A DNA stretch of 64,000 nucleotides. Source: an uncultured Erythrobacter sp. Lineage in GTDB: Bacteria; Pseudomonadota; Alphaproteobacteria; Sphingomonadales; Sphingomonadaceae. Position 1 is the stretch's first letter. Each line of letters opens with the position of its first letter. Below, piece after piece: positions 9,359-18,698 of the stretch. The notes below the pieces were generated by a model. The model was given only the letters and a program-made list of their open reading frames with translations. It made no database searches and had not been told where the DNA came from. The stretch lies in contig CANMMR010000001.1 of NCBI GenBank assembly GCA_947499095.1, forward strand, positions 434,001-498,000, given 5' to 3'. The translations under genes and the position numbers were made by a program.

Positions 9359-12241
9359 ATGTCCGAACAGCGCGATTATAGAGACACGGTCTTCCTGCCC
9401 AAGACCGATTTTCCCATGAAGGCCGGCCTCCCGCAGAAGGAGCCGGGCATCCAGTCGCGCTGGGAGGACGAGCAGCTCTACACCCAGCTGCGCGAGGCCC
9501 GCACCGGGCGCGAAAAGTTCATCTTCCACGATGGCCCGCCCTACGCCAATGGCGACATGCATATCGGCCATGCGCTGAACCATGTGCTGAAGGACATGGT
9601 CTGCCGCACGCAGAACCTGCTCGGCAAGGATGCGCCCTATGTGCCCGGCTGGGACTGCCACGGCCTGCCGATCGAATGGAAGGTCGAGGAGCAGTATCGC
9701 AAGAAGAAGCTCGACAAGAAGGCCGTGCCCCCGGCGGAATTCCGCGCCGAATGCCGCGCCTATGCGCAGCACTGGGTCGACGTTCAGCGCGATCAGCTGA
9801 AGCGCCTCGGCGTGATGGCGGACTGGGACAATCCCTATCTCACCATGCAGTTCGACAGCGAGGCGATCATCGTGGCCGAGCTGATGAAATTCGCCGAAGC
9901 GGGCAATCTCTATCGCGGCTCGAAGCCGGTGATGTGGAGCCCGGTCGAGGAAACCGCGCTGGCCGAGGCGGAGGTGGAGTACGAGGACATCGTCTCGACC
10001 CAGATCGACGTGGCGTTCGAGATCGTCGAGAGCCCGATTCCGGAATTGGTCGGCGCGCATGCGGTAATCTGGACGACGACGCCGTGGACGATCCCGGTGA
10101 ACCAGGCTTTGGCCTATGGGCCGGATGTTGAGTATGTTCTCTGCGTGGCGATGTCCGTCTGGGAGGGCGAAGGCGAACCCCCGACCTTCGACGCTCCGTG
10201 GTGGAGCGACCAGAAATTTCTGGTCGCCAAGCCCCTGATCGAACAATTCGAAAAGCGGTTGCAGGTCGATTTGGAGACCCGCGATGATTCGGCGCATTTC
10301 CACGCAGATGTAATGCCGTGGTCAGCTGGAACGAGCTTCTCGGGCTCCGACCTCGCTGGCACCGTCGCCCGTCACCCGATGCACAAGCTCGGCGGCTTCT
10401 ACGCCAAGCCGCGCCCCTTCCTGCCGGGCGATTTCGTCACTACCGACAGCGGCACGGGCCTCGTCCATATGTCGCCCGACCATGGCGAGGACGATTTCCT
10501 GCTGTGCCGCGAACACGGGCTGGAGCCGCAATTCGCGGTCATGGGCGACGGGCGCTATCGCGACGACTGGCCGTGGCTGGGCGGGGACGACGAGCGTCGC
10601 CGCGCGGTGATCAACAAGACCTTCAACTCGCCCGACGGCCCGATCTGCTCCGATTTGCGCGAAGCGGGCGCGCTGCTTTCGGCGAGCGACGACTACCAGC
10701 ACTCCTACCCGCACAGCTGGCGCTCCAAGGCCAAGGTCATCTACCGCTGCACGCCGCAATGGTTCGTGCCGATGGACAGGGAACTGAGCGGCGGCGGCAC
10801 GCTGCGCGAGCGCGCGACACAGGCCATCGCCGACACGCGCTTCGTGCCGGAGAAAGGCCGCAACCGCATCGGCAGTATGGTCGAGGGCCGCCCCGACTGG
10901 GTGCTCTCCCGCCAGCGCGCCTGGGGCGTGCCGATCACGCTGTTCGTCAAGAACGGCACCGGCGAATATTTGCAGGACCCGGCTGTCAACGCGCGCGTCG
11001 TCGAGGCAGTGCGCGAGCAGGGCGTCGATGCCTGGGACGAAAGCCGCAAGGCCGAGTTCCTCGGGGCCGATCACAACCCTGATGACTACGAGATGGTCAC
11101 GGACATTCTCGACGTCTGGTTCGATTCGGGCTGCACCCATGCTTTCGTGCTCGAAAGCGGGCGCTGGCCGGAAATGCAGTGGCCGGCGGACCTCTATCTC
11201 GAAGGCAGCGACCAGCATCGCGGCTGGTTCCAGTCCTCCCTCCTCGAAAGCTGCGCCACCCGCGGCCGCGCGCCCTATAACCAGATCCTGACCCACGGCT
11301 TCACCATGGATGCCAAGGGCAAGAAGATGTCGAAGAGCCTCGGCAACACCATCGATCCCCTGAAGGTGATGGAGCAATACGGCGCCGACATCATTCGCCT
11401 GTGGGCGCTCTCGGTCGACTATACCGAGGATCACCGCATCGGCGACGAGATCCTGAGGGGCGTTGCCGACCAGTATCGCAAGCTGCGCAACACCTTCCGC
11501 TATCTGCTCGGCGCGCTCGACGGCTTCGTCGGCGACTTGGGCGATGCGGGCGAGGTGCCGGAGCTGGAGCTGTATGTGCTCGCACTGCTGGCCGATCTCG
11601 ACGGCAAGCTGCGCAAGGCGGTCGATGATTACGACTTCAACGCCTACACGCGCCTGCTGGTCGATTTCTGCAACGAGGACCTGTCGGCCTTCTTCTTCGA
11701 TATCCGCAAGGATGTGCTTTATTGCGACGGGCCGGACAGCACCAAGCGCAATGCCTATCGCACCGTGCTCGACCTGCTGTTCCACGCGCTGGTCCGCTAT
11801 GCCGCGCCGGTGCTGGTGTTCACGGCGGAAGAGGTCTGGAGCACGCGCTATCCCGATGGCGGCAGCGTCCACCTGCTGGAATGGCCGCAGGTGCCCGGCG
11901 TCACCGCCGATGGTGCCAAGTGGGCCAAGTTGCGTGACTTGCGAGAAGACGTGATGGAAGCGATCGAGCCGCTGCGGCGCGAGAAAGTGATCCGCTCCGG
12001 CCTCGAAGCCGATGTGACCGTGCCCGCCGATGCCGTGCCCGAGGGCTTCAGCGACGAAGATCTCGCCGAACTGTTCATCACCGCGTCAGTCACGCGGGGG
12101 CAGGGCAACACGGTGACCGTGAGCCGGACCAACGAGGACAAGTGCGGGCGCTGCTGGCGCCTGCTGCCGAGCGTGGCCGAGGACGGCGCGCTGTGCGATC
12201 GCTGCGAAGACGTCGTCGCCCGGCAGGACGCAGCCGCATGA
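9359..12241 (+). CDS. ileS: Isoleucine--tRNA ligase
   Basis: YANGDMHIGHALNHVLKD (HIGH), KMSKSLGN (KMSKS), C-terminal zinc finger CGRCWRLLP...CDRCE. Confidence 0.97.
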   Translation: MSEQRDYRDTVFLPKTDFPMKAGLPQKEPGIQSRWEDEQLYTQLREARTGREKFIFHDGPPYANGDMHIGHALNHVLKDMVCRTQNLLGKDAPYVPGWDCHGLPIEWKVEEQYRKKKLDKKAVPPAEFRAECRAYAQHWVDVQRDQLKRLGVMADWDNPYLTMQFDSEAIIVAELMKFAEAGNLYRGSKPVMWSPVEETALAEAEVEYEDIVSTQIDVAFEIVESPIPELVGAHAVIWTTTPWTIPVNQALAYGPDVEYVLCVAMSVWEGEGEPPTFDAPWWSDQKFLVAKPLIEQFEKRLQVDLETRDDSAHFHADVMPWSAGTSFSGSDLAGTVARHPMHKLGGFYAKPRPFLPGDFVTTDSGTGLVHMSPDHGEDDFLLCREHGLEPQFAVMGDGRYRDDWPWLGGDDERRRAVINKTFNSPDGPICSDLREAGALLSASDDYQHSYPHSWRSKAKVIYRCTPQWFVPMDRELSGGGTLRERATQAIADTRFVPEKGRNRIGSMVEGRPDWVLSRQRAWGVPITLFVKNGTGEYLQDPAVNARVVEAVREQGVDAWDESRKAEFLGADHNPDDYEMVTDILDVWFDSGCTHAFVLESGRWPEMQWPADLYLEGSDQHRGWFQSSLLESCATRGRAPYNQILTHGFTMDAKGKKMSKSLGNTIDPLKVMEQYGADIIRLWALSVDYTEDHRIGDEILRGVADQYRKLRNTFRYLLGALDGFVGDLGDAGEVPELELYVLALLADLDGKLRKAVDDYDFNAYTRLLVDFCNEDLSAFFFDIRKDVLYCDGPDSTKRNAYRTVLDLLFHALVRYAAPVLVFTAEEVWSTRYPDGGSVHLLEWPQVPGVTADGAKWAKLRDLREDVMEAIEPLRREKVIRSGLEADVTVPADAVPEGFSDEDLAELFITASVTRGQGNTVTVSRTNEDKCGRCWRLLPSVAEDGALCDRCEDVVARQDAAA

Positions 12242-12786
12242 ATCCTGTCATGAAGAACCGCCTGATCGGCTGCATCGTCGCGCTGGTGCTGTTCGCACTC
12301 GACCAGTGGTCGAAGACTTACGTCACCAAGACACTGGGCATAAACGAGATCGGCAAGGCGATGGAGCTGCTGCCGATCTTCGACCTGCGTTTCACCCGCA
12401 ATTTCGGCGTCTCGCTCGGCATGTTCGAAGCGACCAGCCCGGAGATGCGCTGGGGCCTCGTGCTGGTCACCGGCCTCATCGCGCTGGTGGTGACGGTGTG
12501 GATGCTGCGCGAGAAGCTGCTCGGCGACATCATCGCGCTGTCCTTCATCCTCGGCGGAGCGCTCGGCAATATCAAGGATCGCTACGAACTCGGCTATGTG
12601 GTCGATTTCGCTGATCTGCATTTCGGGGATTTCCGCCCCTTCCTTATCTTCAATGTCGCCGATGCCGCCATTACCATCGGCGTCGTCATCGTCCTTGCGC
12701 GCGCCTTCTTCATGCGCGACAATGACGACAAGGAGGTCGACGACCTCATGAACACCAAGGCGGCCGATGCCGCGGAGAGCAAGTGA
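12238..12786 (+). CDS. lspA: Lipoprotein signal peptidase (signal peptidase II)
   Basis: MNPVMKNRLIGCIVALVLFALDQWSKTYV...GGALGNIKDRYELGYVVDFADLHFGDFRPFLIFNVADAAITIGV. Confidence 0.93.
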   Translation: MNPVMKNRLIGCIVALVLFALDQWSKTYVTKTLGINEIGKAMELLPIFDLRFTRNFGVSLGMFEATSPEMRWGLVLVTGLIALVVTVWMLREKLLGDIIALSFILGGALGNIKDRYELGYVVDFADLHFGDFRPFLIFNVADAAITIGVVIVLARAFFMRDNDDKEVDDLMNTKAADAAESK

Positions 12787-13196
12787 TGACCAAATTCGCC
12801 CGTATCGCCCTCATCGCCGGGCTCGGCGCCATGACCGCAGCCTGCGGCAGCGGCGGCCTGCTCAATCGCGACCGGCCCGACGAATTCGCCGTGCAGCGCC
12901 AGGCGCCGCTGGTGGTCCCGCCCGATTTCAACCTCGAACCGCCCGCCCCCGGCGCCCCGCGTCCGGCCGAAGGCACGACGGCGGAACAGGCGCTCGACGC
13001 CCTGTTCGGCGGCCCGGCCCCGCGCTCCAGCGTGGAAACAAGCGTCCTCGACCGCGCCGGTGCAGCCGCCCCCGGCATCCGCTCGAGCGTCGGCGATCCC
13101 GGCACCGCGACGGTCGCCAAGGGTTCGGTCACCCGCGACATCATCGCCGCCCCCGAAGGTGACGGCGCGACCGCGGTCGCGGTAATACCTTCCTGA
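12783..13196 (+). CDS. DUF3035-type lipoprotein
   Basis: MMTKFARIALIAGLGAMTAACGSGGLLNRDRPDEFAVQRQAPLVVPPDFNLEPPAPGAPRP; lipobox and DEFxVxxxAPLxxPPdf pattern. Confidence 0.75.
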   Translation: MMTKFARIALIAGLGAMTAACGSGGLLNRDRPDEFAVQRQAPLVVPPDFNLEPPAPGAPRPAEGTTAEQALDALFGGPAPRSSVETSVLDRAGAAAPGIRSSVGDPGTATVAKGSVTRDIIAAPEGDGATAVAVIPS

Positions 13197-13200
13197 TTTA

Positions 13201-13470
13201 GCGAACCCGCATCCGCGGGTTCGTCCTCGCTAGACGCGCGGCAAGCCGCGCCCGCTGCGGGCGCATGGTCATGCTTGCCGGGCCTCCGTCGGCCCGGTGC
13301 TCTAGGAGCAGTGAGATTTCATGTTCTGGCGCGACGTAGCGCCTCCTAGAGAACCGAGGCGAAGCCGAGGCAAGCGCGACTGCGCGCCCGCAGCGATGCG
13401 ACCGTTAGGTCGCGTGAGCGAGGATAGCCTAAGGCCGCGGACGCGGCCGTCGGCGCTTGAGGCCAAAAAT
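13201..13470. repeat. Second inverted pair of the multi-hairpin repeat element (copies B1 on +, B2 on -)
   Basis: B1 gcgaacccgcatccgcgggttcgtcctcgctagacgcgcggcaagccgcgcccgctgcgggcgcatgg...; B2 on the reverse strand has ...cgctgcgggcgcgcagtcgcgcttgcctcg, matching A1. Confidence 0.85.
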
Positions 13471-14358
13471 CAAGTAGACCTCTCCGCCTTATCCTGCGCA
13501 TTCGTCCCCTTGATCATGTCGCGCATGGCGCTCCATTCTTCGTCGCCCAGACCGTGCAGCGCGCCCCAGAATGTGCCGCCGGTCGCCTGGTAGCCAGCGC
13601 CGTCGATGGCGATGGTCTGGCCGTTCACCCATTCCGCGCCCGGACCCATCAGGAAGGTCGCGAGATTGGCGAGTTCGTGCATCTCGCCGTGGCGGCCCAT
13701 CGGGTTCATTTCGTCGTTCGAATTGCCGCCGCGCCCGCCGGGTGAGAGCCGCGCGCTCATGCCCTTGGTCGGGAAGAGGCCGGGGGCGATCGCGTTGAAA
13801 CGCAGGCCGTAGCGGCCCCATTCAACGGCGAGGCTCTGCGTCATCGCATTGATGCCCGCCTTGCTCATCGCGCTGGGCACCACGAAGGCGCTGCCGTTCC
13901 ACACCCATGTCGTGAGGATCGAGAGGAAGCTCGCCTCGCGCTTCTCCGCGATCAACCGCTTGCCGACTTCCAGCGTGACGTAGAACGTCCCGCGAAAGAC
14001 GATGTCGCTGATCGCATTGAAGCCGTTCACCGACAGGTCCTCCGTACGGCTGACGAAGTTGCCCGCCGCATTGTTGACCACGCCGGTCAGCGGCCCGCGC
14101 TCCCAGATGGCATCGACCATGAATTTGATCGCGTCGGCGTCGCGAATATCGCAGGCATGGCCGATCACCGTGCCGCCATGCGCGTCCATCAGCGCCTGGG
14201 CGGTTTCGTCGAGCTTGCCTTGTCGCCGCCCGGACCTCTGCGCCCAGCTTGAGGAAAGCCTCGGTCATTACCTTGCCGAGGCCCGTCCCGCCGCCGGTCA
14301 CCAGAATGCGCTCCCCCTCCATCAGCCCGTCGCGGAACATCAGCTTGTCGATTTCCAT
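13470..14358 (-). pseudogene. SDR family oxidoreductase (2,4-dienoyl-CoA reductase-like) with an internal frameshift
   Basis: N-terminus MEIDKLMFRDGLMEGERILVTGGGTGLGKVMTEAFLKLGAEV is in one frame; GRRQGKLDETAQALMDAHGGTVIGHACDIRDAD...NNAAGNFVSRTEDLS is in another; switch near 14229-14236. Confidence 0.75.
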
Positions 14359-14443
14359 GTCTCTCTCCTTCGCTGGCGGAGCCTAACGAACCGGACGGCG
14401 GAAACAATTGAAAGCGCGCGCTGTATTGCGTAGCTATAACGGT

Positions 14444-14908
14444 ATGGACGACCAACCGCTCACCCCGCTCGACCCGGCCTATGCCTCCATGCTCCGCCTG
14501 CAGTTCGCGATTGTCGCGCTGGTGCTGCTTGCCGGGGCGACTGCGGCGGAGATCGCGATCCCGGGCTATACCGGCGCGGTCTGGATTCCGGTCATCGTCT
14601 TTTCGCTCTGGCTGCTGATCCGCATGCCGATGCGCCGCTATGCCGCGCGCGGATATTCGCTGGCCGAAGAGCGGCTGCGCGTGGTGCGCGGCATCCTGTT
14701 CCGCTCGGATACGGTCGTGCCGTTCGGGCGCGTGCAGCATATCGACGTGAACCAGGGCCCGCTGGAGCGCCTGTTCCACCTCGCCACGCTGACCGTGCAC
14801 ACCGCCGGATCGCACAACGCCTCGGTATCGCTGCCCGGCCTCGCGCAGGAAGACGCCGCCGCGATGCGCGAGGAAATCCGCGCGGCCATCCGGCGCGACA
14901 CGCAATGA
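14444..14908 (+). CDS. Bacterial PH (bPH2/YdbS-like) domain membrane protein
   Basis: Two TM segments then EERLRVVRGILFRSDTVVPFGRVQHIDVNQGPLERLFHLATLTVHTAGS. Confidence 0.82.
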   Translation: MDDQPLTPLDPAYASMLRLQFAIVALVLLAGATAAEIAIPGYTGAVWIPVIVFSLWLLIRMPMRRYAARGYSLAEERLRVVRGILFRSDTVVPFGRVQHIDVNQGPLERLFHLATLTVHTAGSHNASVSLPGLAQEDAAAMREEIRAAIRRDTQ

Positions 14909-16437
14909 GCCTTGGGCCGGCAGGCAAGCCGCAGCGCACCCATCCGAAAACCTTCGCGGTCAAGGCCGCGACCATGCTCACGCAACTGGTCGTACCGATC
15001 GTGGTGGGCGGCTACACGATCCTCGACGATGGCGATCTGGCGGATCTGCTGACCTATTTCCTGCCGCTGATCGTGGTCGTGATCGGCCTCAACTTCGTGC
15101 TCGCTTACCTGCAATGGACACGCCTCACCTACGAGGTGCGCGAAAGCGACATCAGGGTCGAAAGCGGTCTGCTGTCGCGCGCCGCGCGCTCCGTCCCTTA
15201 CGAGCGCATCCAGGACGTCAGCGTCGAGCAGAAGCTGATCCCGCGCCTGTTCGGCCTGGTCGAGGTGAAGTTCGAAACCGGCGCGGGCGGGGGCGACGAT
15301 CTCAAGCTCGCCTATCTCACCGAAGCCGAAGGCGACCGGCTGCGCGATACCGTCAAGGCGCGGCGCGAGGGGCGCGAAGTGGCGGAAGCGGCGGTCGAGG
15401 TCGAGCGCGCCGAAGCCGATGTCCTCTTCGCCATGCCCCCGCGCCGGGTGCTGACCTTCGGCCTGTTCGAGTTCTCGCTCGCAGTCGTCGCCGTGGTTTT
15501 CGGCGCGGTCCAGCAGTTGGACTTCCTGATCGATTTCGACCTTTGGGATATCGACGAATGGCAGCAGCGGCTCGCGGAGCCGGGGCAGTATCTCGCCGGA
15601 CTCGGCCCTCTCGCCCAGTTCGTCGGCATCGCGGCAGGGGTCGCGGCGCTGATCGCGGTCGGGGTCACGACGGGGGTCGTGCGCACGGCCCTGCGCGAAT
15701 GGGACTTCCTGCTGGAGCGCACCGAGACCGGACTGCGGCGCAGGCGTGGCCTCGTCACGCGGACCGATGTCGTCATGCCGATCCACCGCGTGCAGGCCCT
15801 GCGGCTGAAAACGGGCCTCGTGCGGCGCTTCTTCGGTTGGTACGGGCTCGGCGTGGTCAGCCTCGCCAGCGACAGCGCGTCGGCCAATCACGAAGCTGCG
15901 CCCTTTGCGAAGATGCGCGAGATCGAGCCGATCGCCGCGACCACAGGCTTCGCCCTGCCGAGCAAGGATTTGGACTGGAGCAAGCGCAGTGCCAAGGCGA
16001 GCCTGGATGGCGCACTGATCGATCTCGCCATCATGGGCGCGATCGCCATTCCGGTGTGGTTGTTCTCCCCGCTATGGTGGAGCGCGCTGGTGCCGCTAAG
16101 CTTCGGTGTATTGGGCGCGGTGCGCGAGTATTACCTCTACCGCTTCGACCGCCACGCCCTCGGCGACCGCTTCATCTATTCCCGCCACGGCTGGCTCGTA
16201 CCGAAAACCACAATCGGCTCGAGAGTTCGTCTGCAGTCGGTCGAAATCAGGCAAGGCCCGCTCGCGAAACTGCGCGGCTACGCCGTCCTGAAACTTGGCC
16301 TAGCGGGCGGCACCTTCGAGGTCGAAGCGATGCCGGTCGATCAGGCGCGGTGCTGGCGCAGCGCTATCCTCGACAGCATCGCCACGACCGATTTCTCGCA
16401 GATGCTCGAACGCAAACCCTCAGGCGCGCAGGTCTGA
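14905..16437 (+). CDS. Bacterial PH (YdbT-like) multi-domain membrane protein
   Basis: Repeated bPH2 units (ESDIRVESGLLSRAARSVPYERIQDVSVEQKLIPRLFGLVEVKFETG; GLRRRRGLVTRTDVVMPIHRVQALRLKTGLVRRFFG). Confidence 0.82.
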   Translation: MSLGPAGKPQRTHPKTFAVKAATMLTQLVVPIVVGGYTILDDGDLADLLTYFLPLIVVVIGLNFVLAYLQWTRLTYEVRESDIRVESGLLSRAARSVPYERIQDVSVEQKLIPRLFGLVEVKFETGAGGGDDLKLAYLTEAEGDRLRDTVKARREGREVAEAAVEVERAEADVLFAMPPRRVLTFGLFEFSLAVVAVVFGAVQQLDFLIDFDLWDIDEWQQRLAEPGQYLAGLGPLAQFVGIAAGVAALIAVGVTTGVVRTALREWDFLLERTETGLRRRRGLVTRTDVVMPIHRVQALRLKTGLVRRFFGWYGLGVVSLASDSASANHEAAPFAKMREIEPIAATTGFALPSKDLDWSKRSAKASLDGALIDLAIMGAIAIPVWLFSPLWWSALVPLSFGVLGAVREYYLYRFDRHALGDRFIYSRHGWLVPKTTIGSRVRLQSVEIRQGPLAKLRGYAVLKLGLAGGTFEVEAMPVDQARCWRSAILDSIATTDFSQMLERKPSGAQV

Positions 16438-16719
16438 CCATTCGGGATTGCGGCGAAAGGCTGCCTCGACATAGGAACAGTCAGGCGCAATCTTGAAGCC
16501 TTGCTCGCGCGCATCGGCGATCAGCGCATCGACCAGCTTACCGGCAATCCCCTTGCCGCGCATCTCGGGCGGCACGAAGGTGTGGTTCGCATGGCGCACC
16601 CCGTTCTGCGTAACCCAGGTGAGTTCCGCCTGCCGCTCGACGCCCTTGAGGTCGACCGTATAGGCGCCTCGGCTCTCGTCGCCCTGCTTCTCGACGGTGA
16701 TTTCGCTGCTCTCGCTCAT
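16420..16719 (-). CDS. GNAT family N-acetyltransferase (YjdJ-like small type)
   Basis: MSESSEITVEKQGDESRGAYTVDLKGVERQAELTWVTQNGVRHANHTFVPPEMRGKGIAGKLVDALIADAREQGFKIAPDCSYVEAAFRRNPEWSDLRA. Confidence 0.88.
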   Translation of the reverse strand: MSESSEITVEKQGDESRGAYTVDLKGVERQAELTWVTQNGVRHANHTFVPPEMRGKGIAGKLVDALIADAREQGFKIAPDCSYVEAAFRRNPEWSDLRA

Positions 16720-16758
16720 GCATGAATTCCTTTCTGTGCAACCAATGCCTGCCTCGTT

Positions 16759-17766
16759 ATGCGCGTTCCCATGCAGTTCCTGTCCGACAATGCCGCCAGC
16801 GTTCACCCTGCCGTGTGGGAGGCGATGCGCGCTGCCGACGAGCCGGACAGCCCCTATGACGGCGACGCGCTGAGCGGCGCGCTCGACGAAAAGCTCTCCG
16901 CGCTGTTCGAGCGCGAATGCGCAGGGCTCTGGGTCGCGACCGGCACGGCGGCCAACTGCATCGCGCTCGCCACCATGGTGCAGCCGCATGGCGGGGTGGT
17001 CTGCCACCGCGAGGCGCATATCGAGATGGACGAAGGCGGCGCACCCGGCTTCTACCTTCACGGTGCGAAGCTGCTCCTGGCGGAAGGCGAGGGCGCCAAG
17101 CTGACGCCCGAAAGCATTCGCGCGGTGATCGACCCCATTCGCGACGATGTGCACCAGGTGCAGCCGCACGCGATTTCGATCACGCAGGCCAGCGAATACG
17201 GCCGCAGTTACCGCGCAAACGAAGTCGCCGCGATTGCCGCGCTGGCGAAGGAACGCGGGCTCGGCCTGCATATGGACGGTGCGCGCTTCGGCAATGCCGC
17301 GGCTTTCCTCAATTGCAGCGCCGCCGAAGCCGCCGGGCCGGTCGATGCGCTCAGCTTCGGCTTCGTGAAGAACGGCGCGATGAGCGCGGAGGCGATCGTG
17401 TTCTTCGATATGCAGGCCGCCGACATCGCGCGCTATCGTCGCAAGCGGGCAGGCCATTTGCAATCGAAGGGCCGTTTTCTCGCCGCGCAGGTCCATGCGA
17501 TGCTGAAAGACGACCTCTGGCTTGCCAATGCGCGCTCCGCCAATGCCGCCGCCGCAGAGATCGCCGGTGCGTGCGGCGAGCGCCTGATGCACCCGGTCGA
17601 AGCGAACGAACTGATCGTGCGTTGCACCGCCGCCGAGCGCGAGACGCTGCGCGAACAGGGCTTCGGCTTCTACGACTGGGGCGCGGATGCCGCTCGTTTA
17701 GTGACCGCCTGGAATACGCGCGAGGAGGATGCGCGGGCACTGTCGAAGGCTATCGCCGATCTATGA
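16759..17766 (+). CDS. Low-specificity L-threonine aldolase (beta-eliminating lyase family)
   Basis: MQFLSDNAASVHPAVWEAMRAADEPDSPYDGDALSGALDEKLSALF...GLHMDGARFGNAAAFL...DALSFGFVKNGAMSAEAIVFF. Confidence 0.9.
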   Translation: MRVPMQFLSDNAASVHPAVWEAMRAADEPDSPYDGDALSGALDEKLSALFERECAGLWVATGTAANCIALATMVQPHGGVVCHREAHIEMDEGGAPGFYLHGAKLLLAEGEGAKLTPESIRAVIDPIRDDVHQVQPHAISITQASEYGRSYRANEVAAIAALAKERGLGLHMDGARFGNAAAFLNCSAAEAAGPVDALSFGFVKNGAMSAEAIVFFDMQAADIARYRRKRAGHLQSKGRFLAAQVHAMLKDDLWLANARSANAAAAEIAGACGERLMHPVEANELIVRCTAAERETLREQGFGFYDWGADAARLVTAWNTREEDARALSKAIADL

Positions 17767-18698
17767 CGCCCAGCGAGAGCCTGTTTACCCCGCGCAACTT
17801 CGGGGCCTTCCTGCTCGTCAGCGTGATCTGGGGCGGGACCTGGCTGGTCATCCGCGACCAGATCTCGAGCGTCCCCCCCGCCTGGTCCATCACCTATCGC
17901 TTCATCGTCGCCGCGCTCGGCATGTTCGCGCTGGCGAAATTGCGCGGCGAGAGCCTTCGTGTCGCGCCCGGCGGATGGCGCTGGGTTGTTGCGCTGGCGC
18001 TGTTCCAGTTCTCGCTCAATTTCGGCTTCGTCTACAATGCGGAGCGGTTCATTACCTCGGGGCTGGTGGCGGTGATGTTCGCGCTGCTGGTGGTACCGAA
18101 CGCGGTGCTGGGGCGCCTCTTCCTCGGCCAGCCGATCAGCCGCGAATTCGTGCTGGGTTCGGCGATTGCCGCAGTCGGCGTGGCGATGTTGTTCGCACAG
18201 GAGTATCGCGCCTCTCCGGCGACCCTTGGCGAGGTGCTGACCGGCGCAGCGCTGACTGTCGGCGGCATCCTCGCCGCAAGCGCTGCCAATATCGTTCAGG
18301 CGATGCAGGGGGCCAAGCGCCAGCCGCTGCTCACGCTGCTCGCCTGGGCCATGCTTGTCGGCGTGGCGATCAACGCGGTGTTCGCGCTGGTCGTGTCGGG
18401 GCCGCCGGCGTTCGACGAGCGTCCGGCCTATACGCTCGGTATCCTGTATCTCGGGCTCGCCGGCTCTGTCGTGACCTTCCCGCTCTATTACGGCCTCGTC
18501 CGCAAGGTCGGCGCAGGCAAGGCGGCCTACAGCTCGGTAATCGTGCCGGTTGTCGCGATGATCCTGTCGACCCTGTTCGAGGGCTTCGTGTGGGGTCCGC
18601 TCCCGGCTGCGGGAGCCGTAATTACGCTGATCGGCATGGTCGTGGCCATGAGGGGTCGCGCCGCGCCGCCGCCTCGGCGTGCTACTCCCGAGCCTTGA
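17763..18698 (+). CDS. EamA/DMT-superfamily transporter
   Basis: MTPSESLFTPRNFGAFLLVSVIWGGTWLVIRDQISSVPPAWSITYRFIVAALGMFALAKLRGE. Confidence 0.88.
   Translation: MTPSESLFTPRNFGAFLLVSVIWGGTWLVIRDQISSVPPAWSITYRFIVAALGMFALAKLRGESLRVAPGGWRWVVALALFQFSLNFGFVYNAERFITSGLVAVMFALLVVPNAVLGRLFLGQPISREFVLGSAIAAVGVAMLFAQEYRASPATLGEVLTGAALTVGGILAASAANIVQAMQGAKRQPLLTLLAWAMLVGVAINAVFALVVSGPPAFDERPAYTLGILYLGLAGSVVTFPLYYGLVRKVGAGKAAYSSVIVPVVAMILSTLFEGFVWGPLPAAGAVITLIGMVVAMRGRAAPPPRRATPEP

Noticed and set aside
10130-10330. Less-conserved stretch within ileS (AMSVWEGEGEPPTFDAPWWSDQ...) as a possible insertion element
   Set aside because: In-frame, no flanking repeats; normal variability of the IleRS editing domain is a sufficient explanation
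10322-11872. 516-aa minus-strand ORF opposite ileS, and other long antisense ORFs (e.g. 4824..6077, 14638..15891, 19477..21126)
   Set aside because: They mirror strongly recognisable genes on the other strand; composition is typical of antisense frames in high-GC codon usage and no protein family is recognisable
13321-13593. 90-aa ORF MFWRDVAPPREPRRSRGKRDC... over repeat copy B2
   Set aside because: Falls in the palindromic repeat element, which better explains the sequence
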